From assembly GCF_016031625.1 (NCBI RefSeq), contig NZ_JACCHP010000014.1, forward strand, positions 62,001 through 126,000: 64,000 nt of DNA, read 5' to 3'. This document shows positions 8,750-17,208 of the stretch, one piece after another. Both the position numbers and the translations under genes were made by a program. The stretch is from Bradyrhizobium agreste (GTDB lineage Bacteria; Pseudomonadota; Alphaproteobacteria; Rhizobiales; Xanthobacteraceae). Position 1 is the stretch's first letter. Each line of letters starts with the position of its first letter. The notes under the pieces were generated by a model that was given only the letters and a program-made list of their open reading frames with translations, made no database searches and was not told the origin of the DNA.

Positions 8750-9652
8750 ATGATTCGGGACAAGTCCGCCAAGACCTCAGCCAAAGACGCGCCCAAAAAA
8801 CAGGCCGCGAACAAGGCTGCGCCTGACAAAGCGGCCAATGCGCCCGTGGGAAAGACGTCTGCAGCCAAGACGTCTGCAACCAAGACGTCCGAGGTCACGG
8901 CGGCGAAGGTTGCTGCAGGCAAGAAAGACATCATCGCCGTTGCTCCCCCCAGCTTCCGCCGCGAGCGCGCGCTGATCAAGCGCGGCGTCTGGCCGGTCGC
9001 AGGCTGCGACGAGGCCGGCCGCGGTCCGCTGGCAGGTCCCGTGGTGGCCGCCGCGGTGATTCTCGATCCCGACCGCATTCCGCGCGGCATCGACGATTCC
9101 AAGCGCCTGACCGCCGAGGAGCGCGAAAAGCTGTTCGACAAGATCTGCGCCACTGCGCAGGTCTCGGTCGCCGTCGCCTCGCCGGCGCGAATCGACCGCG
9201 ACAACATCCTGCGCGCCTCGCTGTGGGCGTTGAAGCGGGCCGTGGTGGCCCTGCCCGAGGCGCCCAGGCACGTCTTCGTCGACGGCCGCGACCGGCTCGA
9301 CACCGCATGCGATTGCGAGGCGGTGATCGGCGGCGACGGTATCGTGCTGTCGATCGCTGCGGCCTCCATCGTCGCCAAGGTCACCCGCGACCGGCTGATG
9401 TGCGCGCTGGCGCAGGACTGCCCCGGCTACGGCTTCGAGCAGCACAAGGGCTACGCAGTCCCTGAGCATCTCGACGCGCTCGATCGCCTCGGGCCCTCCA
9501 TCCACCACCGCAGCTTCTTCGCCCCCGTCGCCGCCGCCCGCGCCAAGCACATGCCCTGGACCGTCGAGCCGGTGCAGGACTTGTTCTCGGTGACCGAGGT
9601 CGAGGTGCAGGTGGAGGAGGCCATCGGAATCGATGCCTCCGCGAATCTCTAG
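8750..9652 (+). CDS. rnhB: Ribonuclease HII with basic N-terminal extension
   Basis: RNase HII removes ribonucleotides from DNA and degrades RNA in RNA-DNA hybrids. Residues 80-290 carry the catalytic core: the GCDEAGRGPLAGP motif with metal ligands Asp87 and Glu88, Asp178 in HVFVDGRD, and a later acidic segment. The protein is 300 residues long, about 70-80 more than a typical RNase HII, because of an N-terminal tail rich in Ala, Lys, Ser and Thr with short AAKTSATKTS-like repeats. Internal starts exist only well inside this tail's downstream sequence, so the true start could be later than annotated. It is transcribed alone or with the radical SAM gene 88 bases upstream. Confidence 0.93.
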   Translation: MIRDKSAKTSAKDAPKKQAANKAAPDKAANAPVGKTSAAKTSATKTSEVTAAKVAAGKKDIIAVAPPSFRRERALIKRGVWPVAGCDEAGRGPLAGPVVAAAVILDPDRIPRGIDDSKRLTAEEREKLFDKICATAQVSVAVASPARIDRDNILRASLWALKRAVVALPEAPRHVFVDGRDRLDTACDCEAVIGGDGIVLSIAAASIVAKVTRDRLMCALAQDCPGYGFEQHKGYAVPEHLDALDRLGPSIHHRSFFAPVAAARAKHMPWTVEPVQDLFSVTEVEVQVEEAIGIDASANL

Positions 9653-9678
9653 CCGATCCCTCTCCAGCCTTCGCATCC

Positions 9679-9802
9679 GTCATGGCCGGGCTTGACCCGG
9701 CCATCCACGTCTCACCCGCGACACGAAGAACGTGGATGCCCGGGGCCTTCGCCTCGCCGAAGCGGCTTCGGCCGCGCAGGCGGGACAAGCCCGGGCATGA
9801 CG
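9679..9802. repeat. Intergenic palindromic repeat, family A
   Basis: This is an imperfect inverted repeat beginning GTCATGGCCGGGCTTGACC and ending with the near-complement CGGGACAAGCCCGGGCATGAC. Both arms carry smaller internal palindromes (GGCCGGGC/GACCCGGCC). The same element occurs at 47038-47123, and a diverged copy lies inside the helicase gene at 56802-56892. It separates rnhB from the next gene. Confidence 0.85.
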
Positions 9803-9900
9803 AGCAAACCGTCGTTGCCACGACGTGCAGTGCCCTTTATCAAAACAGACGTGAGCGAATAGGGCCGGCTGGACGAGTTGGCTGCACCTTCGGACGTTGC

Positions 9901-11409
9901 ATGCGGTTTACCTCCCTGGTCATCGAGCTCATTCGCGCCCGGCCGCGGCTGATCGTGTGGATTGCGGTGTTGCTCCAGGCCGCGATGTGGCTGTTCGTGG
10001 CGCTGGCGTTCTACCGCAGCCCGCCCGGCAATCTCGCGACCCTTCTGGCCTTCGGCAGGGAATACCAGGTCGGTACCGATCTCGGCCCGCCGCTCGCGGT
10101 CTGGCTCGCCGACATCGCCTATCGCGCCGCCGGCGGCCACATGCTCGGCGTCTATGTGCTCGCCGAGCTCTGCGAGATCGCGACCTTCATCGCGCTGTAT
10201 CATCTCTCGCGTGCCGTCGTCGGCTCGCAGCAGGCGGTGCTCGCCGTCCTCCTGAGCATGACGGTGCTGGCCTTCTCCTCCTCGGCGCTGGACTTCGGCC
10301 CGCTGATCCTGGCGCGGCCGCTCTGGGCGCTCTTGCTGCTGCACTCCTGGCAGATCATCGGCCAGCGCCGCGGCAATGCCTGGTTCGGCTGGTCGATCGA
10401 AGCCGGCCTCCTGCTGCTGACAACGCCCGCCGCGATCTTCCTGCTGCTGCTGATCGTCGTCTTCGCGGTCTCGACCGCCGGCGGCCGCCGGACGTTGCGC
10501 GGGCTCGATCCGTTGTTCGCGCTGATCGTCGTCGCGGTGCTGGCGCTGCCCTATGCGGTCTGGCTGGAGCGTGCCGAGACGTTGACGTTGCCGGCCTTGC
10601 CGCAGACCGCCGAGCTCAGCGCCCGCGCGCTGCATGCGGCCTGGCTGCTCGGTGGGCTCGTGCTCGGGGCGGCTGCGATCCCGGCGCTGACCTTTCTCAA
10701 CACCGGAATGTTCGCCGGCAAGGGCGAGGAGCCGCCGATCATCTACCGGCCGCCGGTCGAGCCGCTCGCGCGCAACTTCGTCTATTTCTTCGCATTCGCC
10801 CTGCCGCTCGGCGCGGTGCTGATCTCCGGCCTGCTCGGGCTCGATTCGGTCGTCGGCGGCCCCGGTGCCGTGCTGATCATGTCGGGGCTTGCCGTGGTCG
10901 TCGCGGCCGGCGATCTCATTGCGATGCGCCGCGCGCGCATGCTGCGCATGGTCTGGGCCGCCGCCGTTGCCGCGCCGGCCGCCGGCGTGGTGCTCGCCGT
11001 CCTGTTCCTGCCCTGGACGGGCGCCAACGAGATTGCGACCTCGATGCCGGCGCGCGCGATCTCGGACTTCTTCGACGAGAGCTTCGCCCGCCGCACCAAC
11101 CATCGCCTGCGGGCCGTCGCCGGCGAGACCCAGCTCGCCAGCCTGATCGCGCTGCATTCCGGTCGGCCGCATCTGTTCATCGATGCCGAGCCTGCGCGTA
11201 CGCCATGGATGAACCAGACCAAGTTCAGCGAGACCGGCGGCGTCGTGGTCTGGCGCGCCTCCGACACTGCCGGCACGCCGCCGCCGGAGATCCTCAAGCG
11301 CTTCCCCGGCATCGTGCCGGAAGTCCCGCGCGCCTTCGAATGGCTGGTGACCGGCCGCCAGCAGCTCTTGCGCATCGGCTGGGCCATCGTGCGGCCGAAG
11401 GGGGCGTAG
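9901..11409 (+). CDS. GT39-like integral membrane glycosyltransferase (probable)
   Basis: The 502-residue protein has about ten to twelve hydrophobic segments. Its N-terminal region looks like ArnT/PMT-type (GT39) transferases: after the first membrane segment there is a loop containing GTDLGPPLAVWLADIAYR, reminiscent of the loop that holds the catalytic acid in this clan, followed by repeated membrane helices and a C-terminal soluble domain. These enzymes move sugars or mannose-type residues from polyprenyl-phosphate donors in the inner membrane. The catalytic Asp cannot be assigned with certainty, so the substrate is unknown. I use the ATG at 9901; the open frame upstream runs through the repeat and is not likely to be translated. 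Confidence 0.65.
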   Translation: MRFTSLVIELIRARPRLIVWIAVLLQAAMWLFVALAFYRSPPGNLATLLAFGREYQVGTDLGPPLAVWLADIAYRAAGGHMLGVYVLAELCEIATFIALYHLSRAVVGSQQAVLAVLLSMTVLAFSSSALDFGPLILARPLWALLLLHSWQIIGQRRGNAWFGWSIEAGLLLLTTPAAIFLLLLIVVFAVSTAGGRRTLRGLDPLFALIVVAVLALPYAVWLERAETLTLPALPQTAELSARALHAAWLLGGLVLGAAAIPALTFLNTGMFAGKGEEPPIIYRPPVEPLARNFVYFFAFALPLGAVLISGLLGLDSVVGGPGAVLIMSGLAVVVAAGDLIAMRRARMLRMVWAAAVAAPAAGVVLAVLFLPWTGANEIATSMPARAISDFFDESFARRTNHRLRAVAGETQLASLIALHSGRPHLFIDAEPARTPWMNQTKFSETGGVVVWRASDTAGTPPPEILKRFPGIVPEVPRAFEWLVTGRQQLLRIGWAIVRPKGA

Positions 11410-11415
11410 GTCAGT

Positions 11416-11518
11416 GTCATTCCGGGGCGCGGCGAAGCCGCGAGCCCGGAATCCATTCATCTGGTAACTCTGCCGCTCGATGGATTCCGGGCTCTCGCTT
11501 CGCGAGCCCCGGAATGAC
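11416..11518. repeat. Intergenic palindromic repeat, family B
   Basis: An inverted repeat whose arms are GTCATTCCGGGGCGCGGCGA and its near-complement ending GAGCCCCGGAATGAC, with a second nested pair (CCCGGAATCCAT/ATGGATTCCGGG). Other copies are at 24491-24593, 27757-27863 and 38656-38736. Here it lies between the convergent GT39-like and uracil-DNA glycosylase genes and could end transcription on both strands. Confidence 0.9.
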
Positions 11519-11531
11519 GGCGTGAGTGTGG

Positions 11532-12347
11532 TTACACGACGCCTTGCGCCAGCACCTTCGCGATCGCCCGCAGATCCTGCCAAGCCAGCCGCTTGTAGGC
11601 CGGTGAGCGCAACAGATAGGCCGGGTGAAACGTCGGCAGCGCGCGGATCACCCGCTGGCCGGTGTCGTAGTCGAACCAGCGCCCGCGCGTGCGCATGATG
11701 CCTTCGCGCGTTCCCAGCAGCGTCTGTGTCGAGGGATTGCCGAGCGTCACCAGCACGTCCGGGTTCACCAGCTCGATCTGGCGCTGGATGAAGGGCAGGC
11801 AGATTTGCGTCTCCTGCGGCGTGGGCGTGCGGTTGCCGGGCGGCCGCCAGGGAATGACGTTGGCGATGTAGGCGGTGGTGCGGTTGAGGCCGATGGCCCC
11901 TAACATCAGATCGAGCAGCTTGCCGCTGCGCCCGACGAAGGGCAGTCCCTCGATGTCCTCGTCGCGGCCGGGTGCCTCGCCGACGAACATGATGCGCGCC
12001 TGCGGGTTGCCGTCGGCGAACACCAGCCGCGTCGCGGTGTGCTTCAACGCGCAGCCCTCGAAATTCTGCATCAGCTCGCGCAGCCCCTCCAGGGTCGGCG
12101 CGGTGCGCGCGGCCTCGCGCGCCGAGGCGATGGCGACATCCGGTGCAGGCGCCGCTTCGCCGCGCATGACCGCGGGCGCGGCGACGGGGCGCGGCGCCTC
12201 CGCGGGCGGAGCCCCGCGCGGGCTAGGTGGCGGCGCATCGATTTCCGCCAGGCGGTCTATCGGCTCCTCCGCAAGCGCGCAGTCGACACCGGCCTCCAGG
12301 TAGAAGGCGAGCAGCTCTCGGACGGTGGGTGCGGGTTCGGGGATCAT
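11532..12347 (-). CDS. Family-4-like uracil-DNA glycosylase, probable cluster loss
   Basis: Residues 90-270 of this 271-residue protein match the family-4/SPO1-related uracil-DNA glycosylases: GEAPGRDEDIEGLPFVGRSG (from 123), NVIPWRPPGNRTPTPQE and the C-terminal HPAYLLRSP motif (from 241). They remove uracil that arises in DNA from cytosine deamination. Classical family-4 enzymes use four cysteines to hold a [4Fe-4S] cluster. Here only C99 and C183 remain at those positions; the first is Phe96 and the third is Trp167, so a normal cluster is unlikely. The first 85 residues are proline/alanine-rich linker. It is divergent from ETF-QO. A distinct uracil-DNA glycosylase has been described from Bradyrhizobium; whether this is its orthologue I cannot check. 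Confidence 0.85.
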   Translation of the reverse strand: MIPEPAPTVRELLAFYLEAGVDCALAEEPIDRLAEIDAPPPSPRGAPPAEAPRPVAAPAVMRGEAAPAPDVAIASAREAARTAPTLEGLRELMQNFEGCALKHTATRLVFADGNPQARIMFVGEAPGRDEDIEGLPFVGRSGKLLDLMLGAIGLNRTTAYIANVIPWRPPGNRTPTPQETQICLPFIQRQIELVNPDVLVTLGNPSTQTLLGTREGIMRTRGRWFDYDTGQRVIRALPTFHPAYLLRSPAYKRLAWQDLRAIAKVLAQGVV

Positions 12348-12488
12348 GGGAAAGTCTGACTTTTATATCTATATCACCTAAGGAGGCCTTGCATCCGGGC
12401 GGAACGCGATTCCGAGGTTGTCCTACCCGGAAAAATCGGAAACAAGGGGGCGCAATCGACCAAGGACCGTCTCAAGGGCTGAGATCAG

Positions 12489-14150
12489 ATGAGCACCGAA
12501 GAACTTCCCCCGCGCGAATCCATGGAATTCGACGTCGTCATCGTCGGCGCCGGCCCCTCGGGTCTGTCGGCCGCGATCCGGCTGAAGCAGCTCAACGCCG
12601 ATCTCAACGTCGTCGTGGTGGAGAAAGGCTCCGAGGTCGGCGCGCACATCCTCTCCGGCGCCGTGATCGATCCCGCGGGCCTCGACAAGCTGATCCCGGA
12701 TTGGCGCGAGGATGCCGATTGTCCCCTGAAGACGCAGGTGAAGGACGACCGCTTCTACTGGATGACGGCTGGCGGTGCGATCAAGCTGCCGAACTTCATG
12801 ATGCCGCCGCTGATGGACAATCATCATTGCTACATCGGCTCGCTCGGCAATGTCTGCCGTTGGCTGGCGCGCAAGGCCGAGGCTCTCGGGGTCGAGATCT
12901 ATCCGGGCTTCGCCGCGGCCGAGGTGCTTTATGACGAGGAAGGCAGGGTCAAGGGCATCGCCACCGGCGACATGGGCATCGGCCGTGACGGCAAGCCGAA
13001 GGATTCATTCACCCGCGGGATGGAATTGCTGGGCAAGTATACGTTGTTCGCCGAAGGTGCCCGCGGCAGCCTGACCAAGCAACTCATCAACAAGTTCGCA
13101 CTTGATGCCAAGGCCGAGCCGCCCAAGTTCGGTATCGGCCTCAAGGAAGTCTGGCAGATCGATCCCGCCAAGCACCAGAAGGGCCTGATCCAGCATTCGT
13201 TCGGCTGGCCGCTCGACACGAAGACCGGCGGCGGCTCGTTCCTCTATCATTATGACGACAATCTCGTCGCCGTCGGCTTCGTCGTGCATCTGAACTACGA
13301 CGATCCCTATCTATCCCCGTTCGACGAATTCCAGCGCTTCAAGACCCATCCCTCGATCCGCGCCACCTTCGAAGGCGCCAAGCGGCTCGCTTACGGCGCA
13401 CGCGCGATCACCGAGGGCGGCTATCAGTCGGTGCCGAAGCTGAGCTTCCCCGGGGGCGCGCTGATCGGCTGCGCGGCCGGCTTCGTCAACGTGCCGCGCA
13501 TCAAGGGCGTGCACAATGCGATGGGCACCGGCATGCTCGCCGCCGAGCACGTCGCAGCCGCGATTGCCGCCGATCGCGCCAATGACGAACTCGTCGAATA
13601 CGAGAATGCCTGGCGCACGTCGTCGGTCGGCAAGGATTTGTTCCTGGTCCGCAACGTCAAGCCGCTGTGGTCCAAGTTCGGCACCGTGCTCGGCGTCGCG
13701 CTGGGCGGCTTCGACATGTGGTGCAACACGCTGTTCGGCGCTTCGCTGTTCGGCACCCAGTCGCATCTCAAGCATGATCGCGCCACGCTCGACCCGGCCA
13801 AGAGCCACGCGCCCAGAAGCTACCCGAAGCCGGACGGCAAGATCACGTTCGACAAGCTGTCCTCGGTGTTTTTGTCGAACACCAATCACGAGGAGGACCA
13901 GCCGATCCATCTGAAGGTCACCGACATGAACCTCCAGAAGACGTCCGAGCACGACGTCTATGCCGGCCCCTCGAACCGCTATTGCCCGGCCGGTGTCTAC
14001 GAATGGATCGAGGAGAGCTCCGGTCCGCGCTTCCAGATCAACGCCCAGAACTGCGTCCACTGCAAGACCTGCGACGTGAAGGATCCCAACGGCAACATCA
14101 CCTGGGTTCCTCCGGAGGGTGGCGGCGGCCCGAACTACGAGGCGATGTGA
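12489..14150 (+). CDS. Electron-transfer flavoprotein-ubiquinone oxidoreductase
   Basis: ETF-QO passes electrons from reduced electron-transfer flavoprotein (from fatty-acid and amino-acid dehydrogenases) to ubiquinone at the inner membrane. The 553-residue length matches the family. The FAD-binding VIVGAGPSGLSAAIRL motif is at residues 17-32. The C-terminal domain carries the four [4Fe-4S] ligands C499, C522, C525 and C528 in YCPAGVYEW and NCVHCKTCDVKDP. The ATG at 12489 is preceded by a short AT-rich stretch with TATATCTATATC that may hold a promoter shared with the divergent glycosylase gene. No etfAB genes are present here. Confidence 0.96.
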   Translation: MSTEELPPRESMEFDVVIVGAGPSGLSAAIRLKQLNADLNVVVVEKGSEVGAHILSGAVIDPAGLDKLIPDWREDADCPLKTQVKDDRFYWMTAGGAIKLPNFMMPPLMDNHHCYIGSLGNVCRWLARKAEALGVEIYPGFAAAEVLYDEEGRVKGIATGDMGIGRDGKPKDSFTRGMELLGKYTLFAEGARGSLTKQLINKFALDAKAEPPKFGIGLKEVWQIDPAKHQKGLIQHSFGWPLDTKTGGGSFLYHYDDNLVAVGFVVHLNYDDPYLSPFDEFQRFKTHPSIRATFEGAKRLAYGARAITEGGYQSVPKLSFPGGALIGCAAGFVNVPRIKGVHNAMGTGMLAAEHVAAAIAADRANDELVEYENAWRTSSVGKDLFLVRNVKPLWSKFGTVLGVALGGFDMWCNTLFGASLFGTQSHLKHDRATLDPAKSHAPRSYPKPDGKITFDKLSSVFLSNTNHEEDQPIHLKVTDMNLQKTSEHDVYAGPSNRYCPAGVYEWIEESSGPRFQINAQNCVHCKTCDVKDPNGNITWVPPEGGGGPNYEAM

Positions 14151-14440
14151 GGGCGCATCGCAGGGGTGAAAAGGCGCACGTTCCCGTGAGGACCAGGCTG
14201 CGGCGACCCGCCGCGGCCACGATAAGGCCATAGTAGCGGCGTCTTGGGCTCTCTTGGCGGATTCATTCGGCCGGTTTGGGCGGCGGAGGGGGATCTTCCC
14301 GGTCCGAATCCTTGCGGCGAAGCGCCAAAAGCGGCATTGTCGGCCCGACGGTTCCGGGTCCGGATGTCACCGGCTGCGTTCGCGCGCGACCCGGCCTTTT
14401 GCTGCAAACCCAGGCACCACCCAACTCAAGGCGAGCCCTG

Positions 14441-16237
14441 ATGTTTTCAAATCGTTTCAACCGCTGGACTGCTGCCGCCATCGCCCTCATGGGCACCGCG
14501 ATTGCGACGGTCCCCGGCACGGTCCTGGCGCAGACGCCGGATCATCCGGAGAACACGGCGGCGCAGTTTCCGACGCGAAACGATCTGAAGTCGCTCACCG
14601 GCGCCGGCAGCTATCTCGCCGCCCGCCACGCCAGCGTCGAGCGCGACGCGGCCTCGGCCGCCGCATTCTACCGTTCGGCGCTCCGCACCGATCCCAAGAA
14701 CAACGAGCTGCTCGACCGTGCCTTCATCTCGTCGGTAGCCGACGGCGACATCGACGAGGCAGTCAAGCTCGCCGAGCGCATCCTCACTATCGACAAGACC
14801 AATCGCGTCGCGCGTCTCGTGGTCGGCGTGCACGATCTCAAGCTGAAGAAGTACGCGGCCGCGCAGACCAACATCAACCAGTCGATCCGCGGTCCGATCA
14901 CCGATCTCGTCGCCACGCTGCTGTCGGGCTGGGCCGCCTATGGTGCGGGCGATGCCAAGGGCGGTGTCGCCGCCATCGACAAGCTGGCGGGTCCGGAATG
15001 GTATCCGCTGTTCAAGGACCTCCACACCGGCATGATCCTGGAGCTCTCCGGCAAGGAGAAGGACGCCGGCACCCGCTTCGAGCGCGCCTACAAGCTCGAC
15101 GATTCCATGCTGCGCGTGACCGAGGCCTATGCGCGCTGGCTGTCGCGCAACAAGGATTCCGCCGCGGCCACCAATGTCTACCAGGCCTTCGACAAGAAGC
15201 TCGCACGCCATCCACTGATCCAGGAAGGCCTGCGCGAGACCAAGGCCGGCAAGAAGATGCCGCCGCTGGTCGATTCCGCGCAAGGAGGCGCCGCCGAGGC
15301 GCTCTACGGCATCGGCGCGACGCTGACCCGCCGCGGCGGCGAGGATCTGGCCCTGGTCTATCTCCAGCTCTCGCTCTACTTGCAGCCGAGCCATCCCCTG
15401 GCGCTGCTCTCGCTCGCCGATCTCTATGAATCGGTGAAGCGTCCGCAGATGGCGATCAAGGTCTATGAGCGCGTGCCCGCGGCCTCGCCGCTCAAGCGCA
15501 ACGCGCAGATTCAGCTCGCGATCGACCTTGATTCCGCCGACCGCACCGACGAGGCGATCAAGATCCTCAAGGGCGTTACCTCGGAGGATGCCAAGGACCT
15601 CGAAGCCATCATGGCGCTTGGCAATATCGAGCGCGGCCGCAAGCGGTTCGGCGATTGTGGCGCGACCTATTCGAAAGGCATCGACGTGCTGCCGCCCGGC
15701 AACGACAAGGCCAACAGCGTCTGGTACTATTATCGCGGCATCTGCGAGGAGCGCTCCAAGCAATGGGCCAAGGCCGAGGCCGACATGAAGAAGGCGCTGG
15801 AGCTGCAGCCCGACCAGCCGCACGTCCTCAACTATCTCGGCTATTCCTGGATCGACCAGGGCGTCAATCTCGACGAAGGCATGAAGATGATCAAGCGAGC
15901 CGTCGAGCAGCGTCCCGACGACGGCTACATCGTCGATTCCCTCGGCTGGGCCTATTACCGCATCGGCAATTACGAGGAGGCGGTGAAGAACCTCGAGCGC
16001 GCGATCGACCTCAAGCCCGAGGATCCCACCATCAACGATCACCTCGGCGACGCCTATTGGCGCGTCGGCCGCACGCTGGAGGCAAAATTCCAGTGGTCGC
16101 ATGCGCGCGATCTCAAGCCCGAGCCGGAGGAGCTGCCGAAGATCGAGGCCAAGATCGCTGGCGGTCTCACCGAGGACAATTCGAATTCTTCTGCGGCGCA
16201 GGCCGAGAAGAAGAAGGACGACGGCAAGGGCGGCTAA
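14441..16237 (+). CDS. Secreted/periplasmic TPR-repeat protein
   Basis: The 598-residue product begins with a typical signal peptide (basic start, hydrophobic AAAIALMGTAIATV, then VLAQ as a plausible cleavage site near residue 31). The rest consists of helical tetratricopeptide-type repeats. The clearest are between residues 430 and 570, with patterns such as PDQPHVLNYLGYSWIDQG and PDDGYIVDSLGWAYYRIGNY. TPR solenoids mediate protein-protein contacts; envelope or outer-membrane assembly roles are common for this architecture but nothing here fixes the partner. The C-terminus is Lys/Asp-rich. About 290 bases upstream are gene-free and contain no feature I can name beyond scattered GC-rich inverted repeats. 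Confidence 0.85.
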   Translation: MFSNRFNRWTAAAIALMGTAIATVPGTVLAQTPDHPENTAAQFPTRNDLKSLTGAGSYLAARHASVERDAASAAAFYRSALRTDPKNNELLDRAFISSVADGDIDEAVKLAERILTIDKTNRVARLVVGVHDLKLKKYAAAQTNINQSIRGPITDLVATLLSGWAAYGAGDAKGGVAAIDKLAGPEWYPLFKDLHTGMILELSGKEKDAGTRFERAYKLDDSMLRVTEAYARWLSRNKDSAAATNVYQAFDKKLARHPLIQEGLRETKAGKKMPPLVDSAQGGAAEALYGIGATLTRRGGEDLALVYLQLSLYLQPSHPLALLSLADLYESVKRPQMAIKVYERVPAASPLKRNAQIQLAIDLDSADRTDEAIKILKGVTSEDAKDLEAIMALGNIERGRKRFGDCGATYSKGIDVLPPGNDKANSVWYYYRGICEERSKQWAKAEADMKKALELQPDQPHVLNYLGYSWIDQGVNLDEGMKMIKRAVEQRPDDGYIVDSLGWAYYRIGNYEEAVKNLERAIDLKPEDPTINDHLGDAYWRVGRTLEAKFQWSHARDLKPEPEELPKIEAKIAGGLTEDNSNSSAAQAEKKKDDGKGG

Positions 16238-16242
16238 GCTAG

Positions 16243-16291
16243 GCGCATGATCCGGAAAAGTGTGTAGCGGCTTTCCGATCAGATCATGCGC
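16243..16291. repeat. Short palindromic repeat, family G (rhizobial type)
   Basis: GCGCATGATCCGGAAAAGTG and its near-complement around TTTCCGATCAGATCATGCGC form a hairpin of about 49 bases directly after the TPR gene stop. It matches a short palindrome that I recognise as common between genes in rhizobia. Confidence 0.75.
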
Positions 16292-16323
16292 AAACAAGTG
16301 AGTCTTTTGGGGGCTGATCGCCA

Positions 16324-17208
16324 ATGTCGGCGTTGATTGAAGAGGGGCGGGCGAAGGTCAATTTGAGCCTTCGCGTCGTCGGCCGTCGCGCCGACGGCTA
16401 TCATGATCTCGAAAGCGTGGTCGCGTTTGCCGATTGTGCCGACCGGCTCACGCTGGAGCCGGGCGGCGAGCTGAAGCTGACCACGACCGGGCCGCTGGCT
16501 GCCGCCTGCGGCGATACTGCCGACAATCTCGTGCTCAAGGCCGCCAGGCTACTTGCCGAGGCTGTCCCTGGCCTGAAGCTGGGCGCCTTCGCACTCGACA
16601 AGGTGCTCCCCGTTGCCGCCGGCATCGGTGGCGGCTCGGCGGATGCCGCGGCCGCGTTGCGGCTCCTGGCGCGTCTCAACGACCTGTCGCTTGATGATCC
16701 CCGCATTCAGAAGGTCGCGCTCGCGACCGGCGCCGACGTGCCGGTGTGCCTCCTCTCGCGCGCCTGCGACATGACCGGCGTCGGCGAGCAGCTGCTGCCG
16801 CTCGCGCTGCCGAGCATGCCTTGCGTCATGGTCAATCCGCGCGTGCCGGTCGCGACCAAGGACGTGTTCCAGGCGCTGGGCCTGCGCAACGGCGAGCTCC
16901 TGGTCGGCGTCACCGACGTCATCCGCGCTCCGGCCTGGCCGGAGGAGGGCGCCTCCATTTCCGATTGGGTCGAGGTGCTCGAAACAGTTGCCAACGACCT
17001 CGAGGCGCCCGCGCTGCGGATCGAGCCTGTGATCGGCGAGGTGCTGGACGCCTTGCGCGATTCGGTCGGCGTCAAGCTCGCCCGCATGTCCGGCTCGGGC
17101 GCGACGTGCTTTGCGATCTACGGCGCGCCTGCTGAGGCACATGCCGCGGCCGAGAAGATCCGCCACGATCACCCCGGCTGGTGGGTGCATGCGGGCACGT
17201 TGAGTTAG
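16324..17208 (+). CDS. ispE: 4-diphosphocytidyl-2-C-methyl-D-erythritol kinase
   Basis: IspE phosphorylates the 2-hydroxyl of CDP-methylerythritol in the MEP pathway to isoprenoids. The 294-residue GHMP-kinase fold shows the substrate-side AKVNLSLRVVGRRADGYH motif with Lys11, the ATP loop PVAAGIGGGSADAAAAL around residues 97-112, catalytic Asp139 in TGADVPVCL, and the C-terminal MSGSGATCFAI motif. Its product feeds the same pathway as the polyprenyl diphosphate synthase 4 kb away, though they are not in one operon. Its stop codon overlaps that of the convergent hydrolase gene. Confidence 0.97.
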   Translation: MSALIEEGRAKVNLSLRVVGRRADGYHDLESVVAFADCADRLTLEPGGELKLTTTGPLAAACGDTADNLVLKAARLLAEAVPGLKLGAFALDKVLPVAAGIGGGSADAAAALRLLARLNDLSLDDPRIQKVALATGADVPVCLLSRACDMTGVGEQLLPLALPSMPCVMVNPRVPVATKDVFQALGLRNGELLVGVTDVIRAPAWPEEGASISDWVEVLETVANDLEAPALRIEPVIGEVLDALRDSVGVKLARMSGSGATCFAIYGAPAEAHAAAEKIRHDHPGWWVHAGTLS

